Below are positions 1 through 8,734 of a stretch of DNA of 35,350 bases, piece after piece; the stretch's first letter is position 1; each line of letters begins with the position of its first letter. This stretch comes from Maribacter sp. (GTDB lineage: Bacteria > Bacteroidota > Bacteroidia > Flavobacteriales > Flavobacteriaceae): positions 1 to 35,350 of the forward strand of contig JAHENB010000065.1 of NCBI GenBank assembly GCA_024643345.1. Reading direction: 5' to 3'. The notes beneath the pieces are model-generated. The model was not told where the DNA came from, searched no databases, and worked only from the letters and a program-made list of their open reading frames with translations. The position numbers were made by a program, and so were the translations under genes.

Positions 1-501
1 TATGCGGGAGTTTTAGAACTGGTGCGGGAAAAATCGGCCTGGAAGGAAAATGATGAAACGAAACATCGTGGTGTTGCGGCCTATTTTTGCCATAACTCCT
101 ATGCGGCGCATGTGCTGGATTTAAGGATGGAGAACGGAAAACCTGTGGTGGAAAAAGTATGTTGCGCCATTGATTGCGGGGTCGTGGTAAATCCAGATGC
201 GGCCACAAACATGGCAGAAGGTGCCATAACCGATGGTGTAGGAAATGCCTTTTTTGGAGAATTGACCTTTAAGGACGGGGTGCCCCAGAAAAATAATTTC
301 CACCAATATCAAATGATCCGTATGAACGAAGCTCCAAAAGAAATCGATGTGCATTTTGTACAGAATGAAATCGACCCAACGGGAATGGGAGAACCTCCGT
401 TTCCCCCTGTTTTCGGGGCTGTGGCCAATGCCTTGTACAAAGCCACGGGCCAACGGCATTATCAGCAACCTTTTAACAAGCTTAGGGAAATTATAGGTTG
501 A
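1..501 (+). CDS. Molybdopterin-binding large subunit, IorB-like (C-terminal part, cut by window edge)
   Basis: The frame is open from base 1 and ends at TGA 499-501, so only the last 166 codons are visible; an internal GTG at 22 is not the real start. The fragment aligns by eye over its whole length with the C-termini of the two complete large subunits downstream. It shares AYFCHNSYA, CAIDCG and GMGEPPFPP; the Glu of the G-x-GEP motif is the conserved active-site base of the xanthine dehydrogenase superfamily. The family oxidises aldehydes or N-heterocycles with a molybdopterin cytosine dinucleotide cofactor. The substrate cannot be deduced. It is followed by a 160-base gap and then the [2Fe-2S] subunit gene, so it probably belongs to the same locus. 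Body residues resemble the third copy more than the second. Confidence 0.93.
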   Translation, partial: YAGVLELVREKSAWKENDETKHRGVAAYFCHNSYAAHVLDLRMENGKPVVEKVCCAIDCGVVVNPDAATNMAEGAITDGVGNAFFGELTFKDGVPQKNNFHQYQMIRMNEAPKEIDVHFVQNEIDPTGMGEPPFPPVFGAVANALYKATGQRHYQQPFNKLREIIG

Positions 502-661
502 TTTTAGAAGTACACATTAGTTTTATACTGTTTTAAGAAGTTAACAATCAAGGTGCTAGAACTGTTAAATATTTGTTATTGCGGTTGGTATGCCGCATTT
601 AAACTTTAATCATATTCATTAATTTCCTAAATTCAATCAACTATCAACTTATATCAAAATT
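502..661. other. Intergenic region upstream of the IorA-like gene
   Basis: AT-rich 160-base gap between the first large-subunit gene and the [2Fe-2S] subunit gene. It contains a short inverted repeat (TGCGG and CCGCA flanking an 8-base loop, about 578-597) that could be a weak terminator or regulatory hairpin. Its size compared with the 29- and 39-base gaps further on suggests that a promoter for the iorA-iorB-iorB unit lies here. I found no perfect TAnnTTTG element. Confidence 0.35.
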
Positions 662-1129
662 ATGGCAAATTTTAGCGTAAAAGTAAATGGAAAGACCGTA
701 GACCTAGAAGTAGATGGCAGTACCCCAATGCTGTGGGTATTGCGTGACCACCTTAAACTTGTTGGTACAAAATATGGATGTGGCATCGCCCAATGTGGAG
801 CGTGCACCGTTCATTTAGGGGATAATGCAGTTAGATCGTGCCAATTGCCCATTTCATCCGTAGGGGAAAAGGAAATTACCACCATTGAGGGACTCTCTGA
901 AAATGGAGACCACCCCGTACAAAAAGCCTGGTTGGAAATTGATGTGCCACAATGTGGCTATTGCCAAGCGGGACAAATCATGACCGCTTCCGCTCTTTTA
1001 AAGAGCAATCCTTCTCCTTCCGATGATGAAATTGAAGGTGCCATGAACGGAAATATTTGCCGTTGTGGTACGTACACCCGAATCAAAAAGGCCATAAAAA
1101 CGGCCGCGGCCGAAAACACAAACGCTTAA
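662..1129 (+). CDS. [2Fe-2S] small subunit of molybdenum hydroxylase, IorA-like
   Basis: The 155-residue protein carries both iron-sulfur motifs of the xanthine dehydrogenase small-subunit family. The N-terminal plant-ferredoxin-type cluster is ligated by C40, C45, C48 and C60 ([13 protein letters not shown]). The C-terminal cluster is ligated by C98, C101, C133 and C135 (CGYC and CRCG). Length is normal for a stand-alone IorA/CoxS-type subunit. It passes electrons from the molybdenum site of the large subunit to an external acceptor. It has no signal peptide, so if the enzyme works outside the cytoplasm it probably travels with a Tat-bearing large subunit after folding. One small subunit serving three large ones is unusual. 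A dedicated cytochrome partner (IorC-like) is not visible. Confidence 0.95.
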   Translation: MANFSVKVNGKTVDLEVDGSTPMLWVLRDHLKLVGTKYGCGIAQCGACTVHLGDNAVRSCQLPISSVGEKEITTIEGLSENGDHPVQKAWLEIDVPQCGYCQAGQIMTASALLKSNPSPSDDEIEGAMNGNICRCGTYTRIKKAIKTAAAENTNA

Positions 1130-1158
1130 AATAGCCATATATCTCTAAAAAGAAAAAA

Positions 1159-3384
1159 ATGACACTTGTAAAAACAAAAATAGGAAGACGTTCTTTTATT
1201 CGCACTTCGGCACTTGCCGGTGGTGGTATGATGGTTGGATTCAGTTGGTTGGCCTCCTGTAAAATGACTCCGGAAGAAGTAAATGCGCTTCCAAAGGAAT
1301 GGTTTGAAATTAATGGATTTTTAAAAATTGGTGATAATGGTAAAGTAACCATCATGTCACCCAACCCAGAAATAGGACAGAATGTAAAAACGGCCATGCC
1401 AATGATTGTGGCAGATGAGTTGGATGTGGATTGGAAGGATGTTATCGTAGAACAGGCTCCCTTGAACCTTGATATTTTCCAACGCCAATTGGCAGGAGGA
1501 AGTCAGTCCATCCGGGCTGGATGGGAAGGCCTGCGAATGGCAGGGGCAACGGCACGTAAAATGCTAAAACAAGCGGCGGCCAAGGCTTGGGAAGTTCCAA
1601 TAGAGGAAATTACAACATCCAATGGGGTATTGTACCACAAAGCAAGTAATAAATCCGCCGGATACGGTGAAATGGCTTCCGCTGCTGTAACCGTACAATC
1701 ACCGGATGCGGCTCCTGAGAGTATTGAGGCGCCGGAAGAAGTAGAATTAAAAGAAATCAAGGATTTTACAATCATAGGTACGGACCGATTGAACGTAGAC
1801 GGACCTGATATAGTAACGGGGAAACCTTTATTCGGTCTTGACGTTTATGAAGAGGGTATGCTAACGGCAATGATTGTCCACCCGCCCGCTTTCGGAAAAA
1901 AATATAAGTCCATGAACGTGGACAACGTAAAATCAATGCCCGGTATCAAGGATGTTTTCCCTATTACCGTTTATCCCGAAGGTGTAGAAAAACAATGGTC
2001 CGATGGAGGCGGTATACCGGAATTGGTAGCCATAGTCGGTGAAAGTACTTGGCAATGTATGCAGGCAAAGAAAGCTTTGAAAGTGGAATGGGAAGGGCCC
2101 TCTGAACTTGAGAGCACTGCTTCCTATGGAAATGATCTTGACAAGCTTTTGGAAGCACCGGTAACAGCGGCCAGAAAAGATGGGGATTTTAACAGGGCAT
2201 TCAAAGGTGCGGCTAAAACTATTGAACGCACCTATAGTGCACCGTTTCTAGCTCACAATACCATGGAGCCAATGAACTTTTATGCGCATGTTACCGATGA
2301 AAAGGCGATTTTAAAGGGTCCTATTCAAACTCCGGAGTTCTTGGAAAAAACGGTATCCGCAGTCTTGGATATGCCTTTGGATAAAATAGATATCGGGATG
2401 ACCCGGATGGGTGGTGGATTTGGACGTAGGCTTTACGGACACTTTGGTGTGGAAGCAGCGGTCATTTCGAAAAAAGCAAAAGCACCCATTAAATTGGTCT
2501 ATAGCCGTGAAGACGATATGACCCAAGGCACATACCGACCAGCCTATAAAGTCAAATTTAAAGCCGGATTGGACGAGGATAATAAACTGATAGCATACTA
2601 TGTAAAGGGTGTAGGTACCAATGATGACCTTATATTCGAAAACAGGTTTCCTGCAGGAGCGGTGGACAACTACCTTGCGGAAAAGACCAGTTTAGAAACC
2701 AAAATAACCACTGGGGCTTGGAGAGCACCGCGTTCTAATTTTATCGCAGGAGCGGAACAGTCCTTTATGGACGAAGTTGCCGAATTAGCTGGAAAAGACC
2801 CTATCGAATTCCGATTGGATTTGTTTGATCGGGCGATGAAAAATCCAGTGGGCGATCCGGAAAAGAACGATTATGATGCAGAGCGTTATGCAGGCGTCCT
2901 TAAATTGGTGAAGGAAAAATCAAATTGGACAAATTCCGGTGATAAAGCAAGGGGAGTTTCCGCTTATTATTGCCATAATTCCTATGTAGCCCAAGTGTTG
3001 CACCTTACTATGGATGGCAATACACCAAAGGTCGATAAGGTATGGTGTGCGGTAGATTGTGGAATCGTCATCAACCCTATCAGTGCCAAGAACCAGATAG
3101 AAGGGGGAATTATAGATGGGATAGGACACGCGATGTATTCCCAAATGACTTTTAAGGATGGCGTTCCCGAACAGCAGAATTTTGATAACTATCGTTTGAT
3201 ACGCAACAACGAAGCACCCAAGGAAATAGAATCCTACTTTGTTGACAATGGTATAGATCCTACCGGTCTTGGCGAACCTTCGTTGCCTCCAATTGTAGGC
3301 GCGTTGGCGAATGCCTTGTACAAAGCCACGGGCCAACGACATTATAGCCAGCCATTTAATACGGAAAAGCAAATATTAGGATAA
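1159..3384 (+). CDS. Molybdopterin-binding large subunit, IorB-like, Tat-exported (copy 2)
   Basis: The 741-residue protein starts 29 bases after the small-subunit gene and is probably co-transcribed with it. The N-terminus has a twin-arginine motif (GRRSF, R10-R11), a hydrophobic stretch and a lipobox-like LASC with C34, so it is predicted to cross the inner membrane folded and possibly be lipidated. Family motifs are present: MGGGFGRR for the molybdopterin region and GLGEPSLPP near the C-terminus carrying the active-site Glu. Length fits the fused IorB type (about 700-750 residues). The reaction is probably hydroxylation of an aldehyde or N-heteroaromatic with water as oxygen source; the substrate is unknown. 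It is a paralogue of the next gene and of the partial gene at the left edge. Confidence 0.95.
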   Translation: MTLVKTKIGRRSFIRTSALAGGGMMVGFSWLASCKMTPEEVNALPKEWFEINGFLKIGDNGKVTIMSPNPEIGQNVKTAMPMIVADELDVDWKDVIVEQAPLNLDIFQRQLAGGSQSIRAGWEGLRMAGATARKMLKQAAAKAWEVPIEEITTSNGVLYHKASNKSAGYGEMASAAVTVQSPDAAPESIEAPEEVELKEIKDFTIIGTDRLNVDGPDIVTGKPLFGLDVYEEGMLTAMIVHPPAFGKKYKSMNVDNVKSMPGIKDVFPITVYPEGVEKQWSDGGGIPELVAIVGESTWQCMQAKKALKVEWEGPSELESTASYGNDLDKLLEAPVTAARKDGDFNRAFKGAAKTIERTYSAPFLAHNTMEPMNFYAHVTDEKAILKGPIQTPEFLEKTVSAVLDMPLDKIDIGMTRMGGGFGRRLYGHFGVEAAVISKKAKAPIKLVYSREDDMTQGTYRPAYKVKFKAGLDEDNKLIAYYVKGVGTNDDLIFENRFPAGAVDNYLAEKTSLETKITTGAWRAPRSNFIAGAEQSFMDEVAELAGKDPIEFRLDLFDRAMKNPVGDPEKNDYDAERYAGVLKLVKEKSNWTNSGDKARGVSAYYCHNSYVAQVLHLTMDGNTPKVDKVWCAVDCGIVINPISAKNQIEGGIIDGIGHAMYSQMTFKDGVPEQQNFDNYRLIRNNEAPKEIESYFVDNGIDPTGLGEPSLPPIVGALANALYKATGQRHYSQPFNTEKQILG

Positions 3385-3423
3385 CCATTGAAGGTCGAAT
3401 CGCTATAAATTGAAAAATAGAGA

Positions 3424-5676
3424 ATGTCCATTATAAAAACCAAAGTAGGTAGAAGATCATTTTTAAAGAATTCTGCTTTGGCCGGAGGGGGAATGATGCT
3501 TGGTTTCAGCTGGTTGGCTTCCTGTAAATTGTCGCCCGAGGAGGTCAACGAATTACCGAAAGAATGGTTCAAGATCAATGGGTTTCTAAAAATTGCCGAC
3601 AATGGCCAGGTCACCATTCTATCTCCAAATCCAGAAGGCGGCCAGAACGTAAAGACCTCCATGCCCATGATCGTCGCAGAGGAACTAGACGTTGTTTGGA
3701 AAGACGTTATCGTAGAACAGGCCCCTTTGGACACCGATGCCTTTACTTTTCAATATCTAGGAGGTAGCCAGGCCATACGTAGAGGTTGGGAAGGCCTTAG
3801 AATGGCGGGGGCGTCTGCAAGAATATTGCTCATTACCGCGGCTGCGGAAGCATGGCAGGTACCTATTGAAGAAATTACCACGGAGGGCGGGGTCATCTTT
3901 CACAATTCGAGCAAAAAATCCGCAGGATATGGGGAAATGGCATCCGCGGCCGCCAAAATAAAGGTTCCCGAAGAAGTGCAACTTAAGGAAATTGGCGATT
4001 TCAAGATTATCGGCACCTCACAAAAAAATGTTGACGGCCAAAAAATAGTGACCGGAAAGCCCCTCTTCGGTATAGACACCCACCGCGATGGCATGCTCAT
4101 TGCCATGATCGTACATCCCCCGGCATTCGGATTGAAAATAGAAAGCATTGATGATTCCGAAGCTAGAACGATGCCGGGTATCAAGGATATTTTCAAAATC
4201 AAGGTATTCAATGACGACTACGAAAAAGCCTTCTTTGATACACGGACCTTCAACGAGGTTGCGGTAATCGTCGGAAATTCCACTTGGGAGGTCATGAACG
4301 CCAAAAAGGTCTTGCAAATAGCATGCGGGCCCATTGAAAGTGCTACCGAGACAAGAGACCGTTTTGGACGGAAATGGGAAGAACATACTCCGGCAGGCCT
4401 GGAAAGCACCGCTGATCATTATGCCCAAATGGAAGCCATGTCTGCAAAAAAGGGGGAAGTACGAAGAAGGGACGGGGATCCGGAAACTGCTTTCAAAAGG
4501 GCGGTGAAGATCATTGAAGCAACTTATACAGCTCCATTTCTGGCGCATAATTGCATGGAACCCATGAACTTTTTTGCCGATGTGACCTCAGAAAAGGCAG
4601 CACTCATTGGCCCCTTGCAAAAGCCGGAACTTACCGAACAGACACTATCGGCGAGACTGGGAATGCCCATAGAAAATATAGATATACAGATGACCCGTTT
4701 GGGCGGGGGTTACGGAAGACGGTCTTATGCCCATTGGCTGGTAGAGGCCGCGCTCATATCCCAAAAAATGAACGCCCCGGTAAAATTGGTGTATACCCGT
4801 GAAGACGATATGACCGATGGTATTTATCGCCCGGCCTATCAGGCAAAATATAGGGCGGGTCTGGATGCGGACAACAACTTGATCGCTTTCCATGTCAAGA
4901 CCGGGGGCATCCCCCAAAGTCCGCTGCACCAAGATCGTTTTCCGGCCGGTGCTGTGGATAATTACCTTGCCGAGGATTGGACCATCGATACCAATCTCAC
5001 CGTTGGGTCCTTTAGGGCCCCCAGTTCCAATTTTATGGCCTGTGCGGAGCAATCCTTTCTCGATGAGGTGGCCGAAGCGGCCGGGAAAGACCCTATCGAT
5101 TTCAGATTGGCCTTGCTCGACCGGGCCATCACCGACCCCCAAGGCAAGACCAATGATTATGACCCCCAGCGCTATGCAGGGGTGCTTAAATTGGTAAGGG
5201 AAAAATCAAATTGGGGCAAAGAACCCTCCGGTATGAGCCGGGGTGTATCGGCCTACTTCTGTCATAACTCCTATGCGGCGCAGGTGCTGGATATGGTCAT
5301 CAAAGATGGCAAACCCACAGTACAAAAGGTAACTTGCGCCATTGATTGCGGCCTGGTGGTCAATCCCGATGCGGCAACCAATTTGGCCGAGGGCGGTATC
5401 GTTGATGGTATAGGTAACGCGCTATATGGGGAACTGACCTTTGTCGATGGCGTACCACAGAAAAGCAACTTTGATAAATACCGTATGATACGGATGAAGG
5501 AAGCACCCAAAGAAATCGATATCCATTTTGTTGAAAGCGATATCGATCCAACCGGATTGGGCGAACCCACCTTTCCACCGATTTTTGCAGCGGTGGCCAA
5601 TGCCCTTTATGGAGCAACGGGAAAACGACACTATCATCAGCCTTTTCTAAAAGACACATCCACTTTGACTAGTTGA
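3424..5676 (+). CDS. Molybdopterin-binding large subunit, IorB-like, Tat-exported (copy 3)
   Basis: The 750-residue paralogue lies 39 bases after copy 2. Its N-terminus is nearly identical to copy 2: GRRSF with R10-R11, then LASC with C34. The molybdopterin motif reads LGGGYGRR, Tyr replacing the usual Phe, and the C-terminal motif is GLGEPTFPP with the active-site Glu kept. Compared with copy 2 it has a longer segment around residues 300-345 and lacks a short Ala/Pro/Glu-rich insert around residue 185. Third positions look richer in G and C than in copy 2, so the two genes seem to have different recent histories. The two differ enough that they may act on different substrates while sharing one IorA. 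The substrate is unknown. Confidence 0.95.
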   Translation: MSIIKTKVGRRSFLKNSALAGGGMMLGFSWLASCKLSPEEVNELPKEWFKINGFLKIADNGQVTILSPNPEGGQNVKTSMPMIVAEELDVVWKDVIVEQAPLDTDAFTFQYLGGSQAIRRGWEGLRMAGASARILLITAAAEAWQVPIEEITTEGGVIFHNSSKKSAGYGEMASAAAKIKVPEEVQLKEIGDFKIIGTSQKNVDGQKIVTGKPLFGIDTHRDGMLIAMIVHPPAFGLKIESIDDSEARTMPGIKDIFKIKVFNDDYEKAFFDTRTFNEVAVIVGNSTWEVMNAKKVLQIACGPIESATETRDRFGRKWEEHTPAGLESTADHYAQMEAMSAKKGEVRRRDGDPETAFKRAVKIIEATYTAPFLAHNCMEPMNFFADVTSEKAALIGPLQKPELTEQTLSARLGMPIENIDIQMTRLGGGYGRRSYAHWLVEAALISQKMNAPVKLVYTREDDMTDGIYRPAYQAKYRAGLDADNNLIAFHVKTGGIPQSPLHQDRFPAGAVDNYLAEDWTIDTNLTVGSFRAPSSNFMACAEQSFLDEVAEAAGKDPIDFRLALLDRAITDPQGKTNDYDPQRYAGVLKLVREKSNWGKEPSGMSRGVSAYFCHNSYAAQVLDMVIKDGKPTVQKVTCAIDCGLVVNPDAATNLAEGGIVDGIGNALYGELTFVDGVPQKSNFDKYRMIRMKEAPKEIDIHFVESDIDPTGLGEPTFPPIFAAVANALYGATGKRHYHQPFLKDTSTLTS

Positions 5677-5724
5677 AAAAACCATCCGTGCCAAAATTCC
5701 TTTTTATCTGGGTTTTTAGTAGTC

Positions 5725-5747
5725 CTTTAAAAAGAACGTTTTTTAAG
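5725..5747 (+). terminator. Possible weak terminator after the IorB copy 3 gene
   Basis: An imperfect AT-rich hairpin (arms CTTTAAAAA and TTTTTTAAG, loop GAACG) lies about 50 bases after the stop codon and is the best terminator candidate for the molybdenum-enzyme operon. One mismatch and low GC make it weak. Confidence 0.3.
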
Positions 5748-6049
5748 ACAGTGACCAAAATACTTTAAACACTGAATCATTTGCGTTATTTATATTTCTA
5801 AAGGGTATAGTTCAATTATTGATAGGTGGTTTCTTTCATGTCAAAATTGAATTTGAATTGGTTATACCTTTTATGGATATTCTAGAATAGAAAGTCTTAA
5901 AACACATGGAAACGTGTCCTACAACATGTCCTGTTTTTGAAAAATAGTATAACCATTAGGGTTATTGATGGAATGTGAAGGAGAATCTAACGCTGCCACT
6001 ACGACGAACCACTATTCAATGGGCCTCAAACCCGGTTGATCAATCGATT

Positions 6050-6172
6050 TCAAGGTTTTTCAATTTTACTGTGCCCAACGGATATTATTGCTTTCTCAGA
6101 TCTGCCTAAATCGTCACAATAGCGCATTAAGTAAGGGCGGTCATAAATCCATTTCTAAATTTTTGTTGCCAT
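6050..6172 (-). pseudogene. Possible short gene remnant with an in-frame stop
   Basis: Read on the - strand from ATG at 6172, the frame gives MATKI, a TAG stop, then 34 further codons including KWIYDRPYLMRYCDDLGRSE before TGA at 6050-6052. The residues look protein-like, with charged and aromatic residues well mixed. No homologue is recognised, and open runs of 30-40 codons are common by chance at this base composition. It could be the 5' end of a decayed gene or simply non-coding. Confidence 0.2.
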
Positions 6173-6225
6173 AAATCTTTTATCATAAAATTATTTGCGG
6201 TAATATGCGTAATTATTTCAAGTAA

Positions 6226-7179
6226 ATGATTCCACCGAACCACTTTGGGAAATTACGTCTGGCATATGGTCATTTTGTATTTCCCTTTCTACTATTATTA
6301 GCTTTATGTCCCATAGTTTCAAATGCACAGGATGTTGAACCAAGGCGATGGACCAATCTGCCTTTGGGTATAACGGCAGTGGGCATAGGCTATGGTTATA
6401 CCTTCGGGGATGTATACTTTGACCCCCTCTTACAAGCTGAGGATGCCGTTGTGAAGGCACATACGATAATTACTTCCTATGTAAAGCCATTTCGAATAGG
6501 TAAAAAACTTGCCAGGATCGATGTATTGCTCCCCTTTAGCAGCGCAACATGGGAAGGCCTGTTACAAGGCGTGCCGACGAGTGTTGAGCGAACGGGACTT
6601 GTAGATCCAAAACTGCGATTTTCTTATCATCTCATAGGTCCGCCGGCCATGGCACCAAAGGAATTACAGGAATATCTGGCAGAACACACCACCTATACGA
6701 CCCTGGGGGTTTCCTTGGCCATCAACCTGCCTATGGGTCAATATTCTGAAGATAAGCTCATCAACCTGGGTCTTAATCAATTTGTTTTCAGACCACAGCT
6801 CGGCGTCGCGCACAATTGGGGACCCTGGTCGGTCGAATGGGACGCATCGGTATATATTTATACCAAGAACAATAATTTTTTTAATGACGGTTCAAAAAGA
6901 CAGAATCCCCTTGCTGCTACACAGGCACATCTTATCAAGCGTTTTAAGTCGGGCGTATGGGCTTCTATTAGTACGGGCTACGGCATAGGGGGTACCTCCC
7001 GCGTCAACAGACTTTCCAATGATGATGAACGGTCTAATTTACTTGGGGCTGCTTCCCTGGGTTTTGCAGTGGGAAAAGGACAGAGCGCCAAAATAGTCTA
7101 TATTCGTTCTCAAACCCTTAAAGACATTGGTGCCAATACCAATAGCCTTTTACTGACCTGGTCCCTGGTTATTCCATAG
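6226..7179 (+). CDS. Outer-membrane barrel, MetA-pathway-of-phenol-degradation-like
   Basis: The 317-residue protein has a signal peptide (hydrophobic core about residues 15-32, ending SNAQ), followed by a glycine-rich beta-barrel pattern with alternating polar and hydrophobic residues to the C-terminus. The layout (GxGYTFGDVYFDP, then TGLVDPKLRFSYHLIG, then a central LGVSLAINLPMGQY) matches the putative phenol-degradation MetA / transporter family (PF13557). Such proteins are predicted outer-membrane channels; the phenol link is historical and not evidence of substrate. It stands alone on the + strand, convergent with the following gene. A relation to the upstream molybdenum hydroxylase, for example substrate uptake, is possible but not shown. 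Confidence 0.75.
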   Translation: MIPPNHFGKLRLAYGHFVFPFLLLLALCPIVSNAQDVEPRRWTNLPLGITAVGIGYGYTFGDVYFDPLLQAEDAVVKAHTIITSYVKPFRIGKKLARIDVLLPFSSATWEGLLQGVPTSVERTGLVDPKLRFSYHLIGPPAMAPKELQEYLAEHTTYTTLGVSLAINLPMGQYSEDKLINLGLNQFVFRPQLGVAHNWGPWSVEWDASVYIYTKNNNFFNDGSKRQNPLAATQAHLIKRFKSGVWASISTGYGIGGTSRVNRLSNDDERSNLLGAASLGFAVGKGQSAKIVYIRSQTLKDIGANTNSLLLTWSLVIP

Positions 7180-7371
7180 ACCTGATTTTTTTTATCGTAT
7201 CACTTGATGTAATAGTTTTACCAGGCTTGGAATCCATACACATGATTGCTGCAACAGCCCGGGGTTATTTTCACCCAACAATCTACAGGATTACAAGGTA
7301 TCAGCCTTGTACCGTTTGAAAATAAACCACTTGAACGGTTCATTAAAATGCTAGGAAATTTGATTGATAGA

Positions 7372-8385
7372 CTATAGCCCGAGTTTCTTGGCAAGCTTAT
7401 TATAGGTCCTATCGATAAAGGGAGGGGTATTCAGGCGATAGCCAAAATAAATATTGCCGTATAGTTTATCGTTGACCACTGCATTGAACTTATCTTCTTT
7501 ATATGCTTTGACATCAAAGCTAAAGCCCACTCCAAATATGAACTTTTTCGAGGCATAACCTAACTGTAGACCACCTTCCAGGGTTCTTGTAAATCCCGTA
7601 ATTTTCTCATAAGTTCGGACACCATTTTCAGTTAATGAACTTTTTGTGAAACGAACCCCCAAGGAGGGGGAAAGATTGGCATTCAAGAACCAGTTTTTGT
7701 GCAATACAAGGGTATAATAATAGGCCAGTGCCAATCTTACCGGAAAAGTATTCTCTTCCGCTCGTTGTCCGGCAAGTTCATAGGACAATCGGCCATAGCT
7801 GTAATACAGGGTGGGAATAAAACTACCGGCACTCTTTTTTTGCCACTCGGTTTGGTAAAGTATATTTCTAAAGGAGAAATTTGGATTGAATACATAGGAG
7901 GTCGACATGCCCCACAATTGGCTCTTCAAGTCAGGTATTTGGAGGTAGGGATCCACACCTTCTTTCCAATCTGGAAAAAAATCGATCGTATTTTCTACAT
8001 AATAGCCCTGTATTGTTCTGATTTGAAAACCCTGGATCCATTGGCCCAAGGCGGACCGAAAACGGAAATCACTAAAAGAAGATTCCCCTTTGAGTTCATC
8101 GTCATTGTTCCCTGAAAAAAAAGTTGGGGAAAACCCAATACTAAGCCCTAAGAATTGGTAATCCAATGAGAGGGACAACCTATAGTTATTATTTGGGGTT
8201 ATGCTGAGTTTGGATCCATCCTGGCTATTTTTAAGTGAATAGGTATCCGTTTGGGTATCCCAATTGATTTTAAACACAAACTTATCGGCATAAGATACGA
8301 TGGCCAATGAATCTTCTTCAGGCTCTTGGGCCAAGGTGACCATGAAAGGCATTATCAGAAATAGGGAGGAAAATAATTTTATCAA
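7372..8385 (-). CDS. DUF4421 family outer-membrane barrel protein (copy 1)
   Basis: The 337-residue protein has an N-terminal signal peptide ending TLAQ at residue 20, followed by a beta-rich sequence. DUF4421 hallmarks are visible: YADKFVFKINWDTQTDTYSL, then NNYRLSLSLDYQFLGLSIGFSP, a helical-looking middle, repeated aromatic-Gly strands and a final GYRLNTPPF. The start is TTG at 8385-8383; the frame has a TAA just upstream, and no ATG precedes the signal peptide except one inside it. The function of DUF4421 is unknown; it occurs mainly in Bacteroidota and is predicted to be an outer-membrane barrel. A paralogue lies at 9616-10671, which suggests duplication and later insertion of the gene between them. 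Confidence 0.8.
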   Translation of the reverse strand: MIKLFSSLFLIMPFMVTLAQEPEEDSLAIVSYADKFVFKINWDTQTDTYSLKNSQDGSKLSITPNNNYRLSLSLDYQFLGLSIGFSPTFFSGNNDDELKGESSFSDFRFRSALGQWIQGFQIRTIQGYYVENTIDFFPDWKEGVDPYLQIPDLKSQLWGMSTSYVFNPNFSFRNILYQTEWQKKSAGSFIPTLYYSYGRLSYELAGQRAEENTFPVRLALAYYYTLVLHKNWFLNANLSPSLGVRFTKSSLTENGVRTYEKITGFTRTLEGGLQLGYASKKFIFGVGFSFDVKAYKEDKFNAVVNDKLYGNIYFGYRLNTPPFIDRTYNKLAKKLGL

Positions 8386-8730
8386 GACCTCAGTTTATAT
8401 TTTTGACCATGATTGGGTTTGGACAAGGTTAAATTTAATTTTTTGAATGGCATGGGATGCTCAACCGCACCGATTTAAAAGGCTCGCAGGTGGCATCTAC
8501 ATCGCATTTGCCCAGATAAATGACCTAAGACTCCAAAAACGTTTTGGCGTCTTTTAATTTTCCCATCGGTAATTTGTCACGTTTTCCAGAGATACGTGGG
8601 TCCTTAAGATTCCAGCCCTTTTTATCTAAGAAATCAACCGTAAAATATGGAATACGCCCATTTTAAAAATCCAAACGGCCCTGAAACCCAAGTCGGTTGG
8701 CCTTGGTGCTCAAGGCCAGATCCTCTGTCG
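8386..8730. other. 345-base gap between two - strand genes
   Basis: The gap lies downstream of the 193-residue periplasmic protein and upstream of DUF4421 copy 1. Most of it (8525-8730) is occupied by a protein-like frame with one stop, listed separately as a possible gene remnant. The remaining 139 bases next to DUF4421 copy 1 must hold its promoter, but no clear element was found. Confidence 0.45.
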
Positions 8731-8734
8731 TCAA
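8525..8734 (-). pseudogene. Possible decayed gene (3' end) with one internal stop
   Basis: On the - strand, one frame stays open for 70 codons with a single TAA at 8665-8663. Upstream of it reads LSTKANRLGFQGRLDF, downstream NGRIPYFTVDFLDKKGW and then about 28 more residues rich in Lys, Asp and Arg, ending TFLES at TAG. The composition is that of a soluble protein, unlike the low-complexity runs expected from non-coding AT-rich DNA. A sense codon changed to TAA would explain it. No family is recognised and no start codon is apparent, so a C-terminal remnant is the most likely reading; chance is the alternative. Confidence 0.35.

Larger units (their letters stand above)
5677..6225. other. 549-base intergenic region, AT-rich
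   Basis: This separates the molybdenum hydroxylase operon from the next + strand gene. Apart from the weak hairpin near its left end, it holds a distant pair of GGTATA/TATACC half-sites (about 5810-5875) and a protein-like open stretch on the - strand (6050-6172, listed separately). No tRNA, small-RNA consensus or clear promoter was recognised. Confidence 0.5.

Noticed and set aside
7182-7345. Protein-like - strand frames in the convergent gap after the phenol-type barrel gene
   Set aside because: Several overlapping frames are open at once, each with an early stop; this is expected by chance at this base composition.
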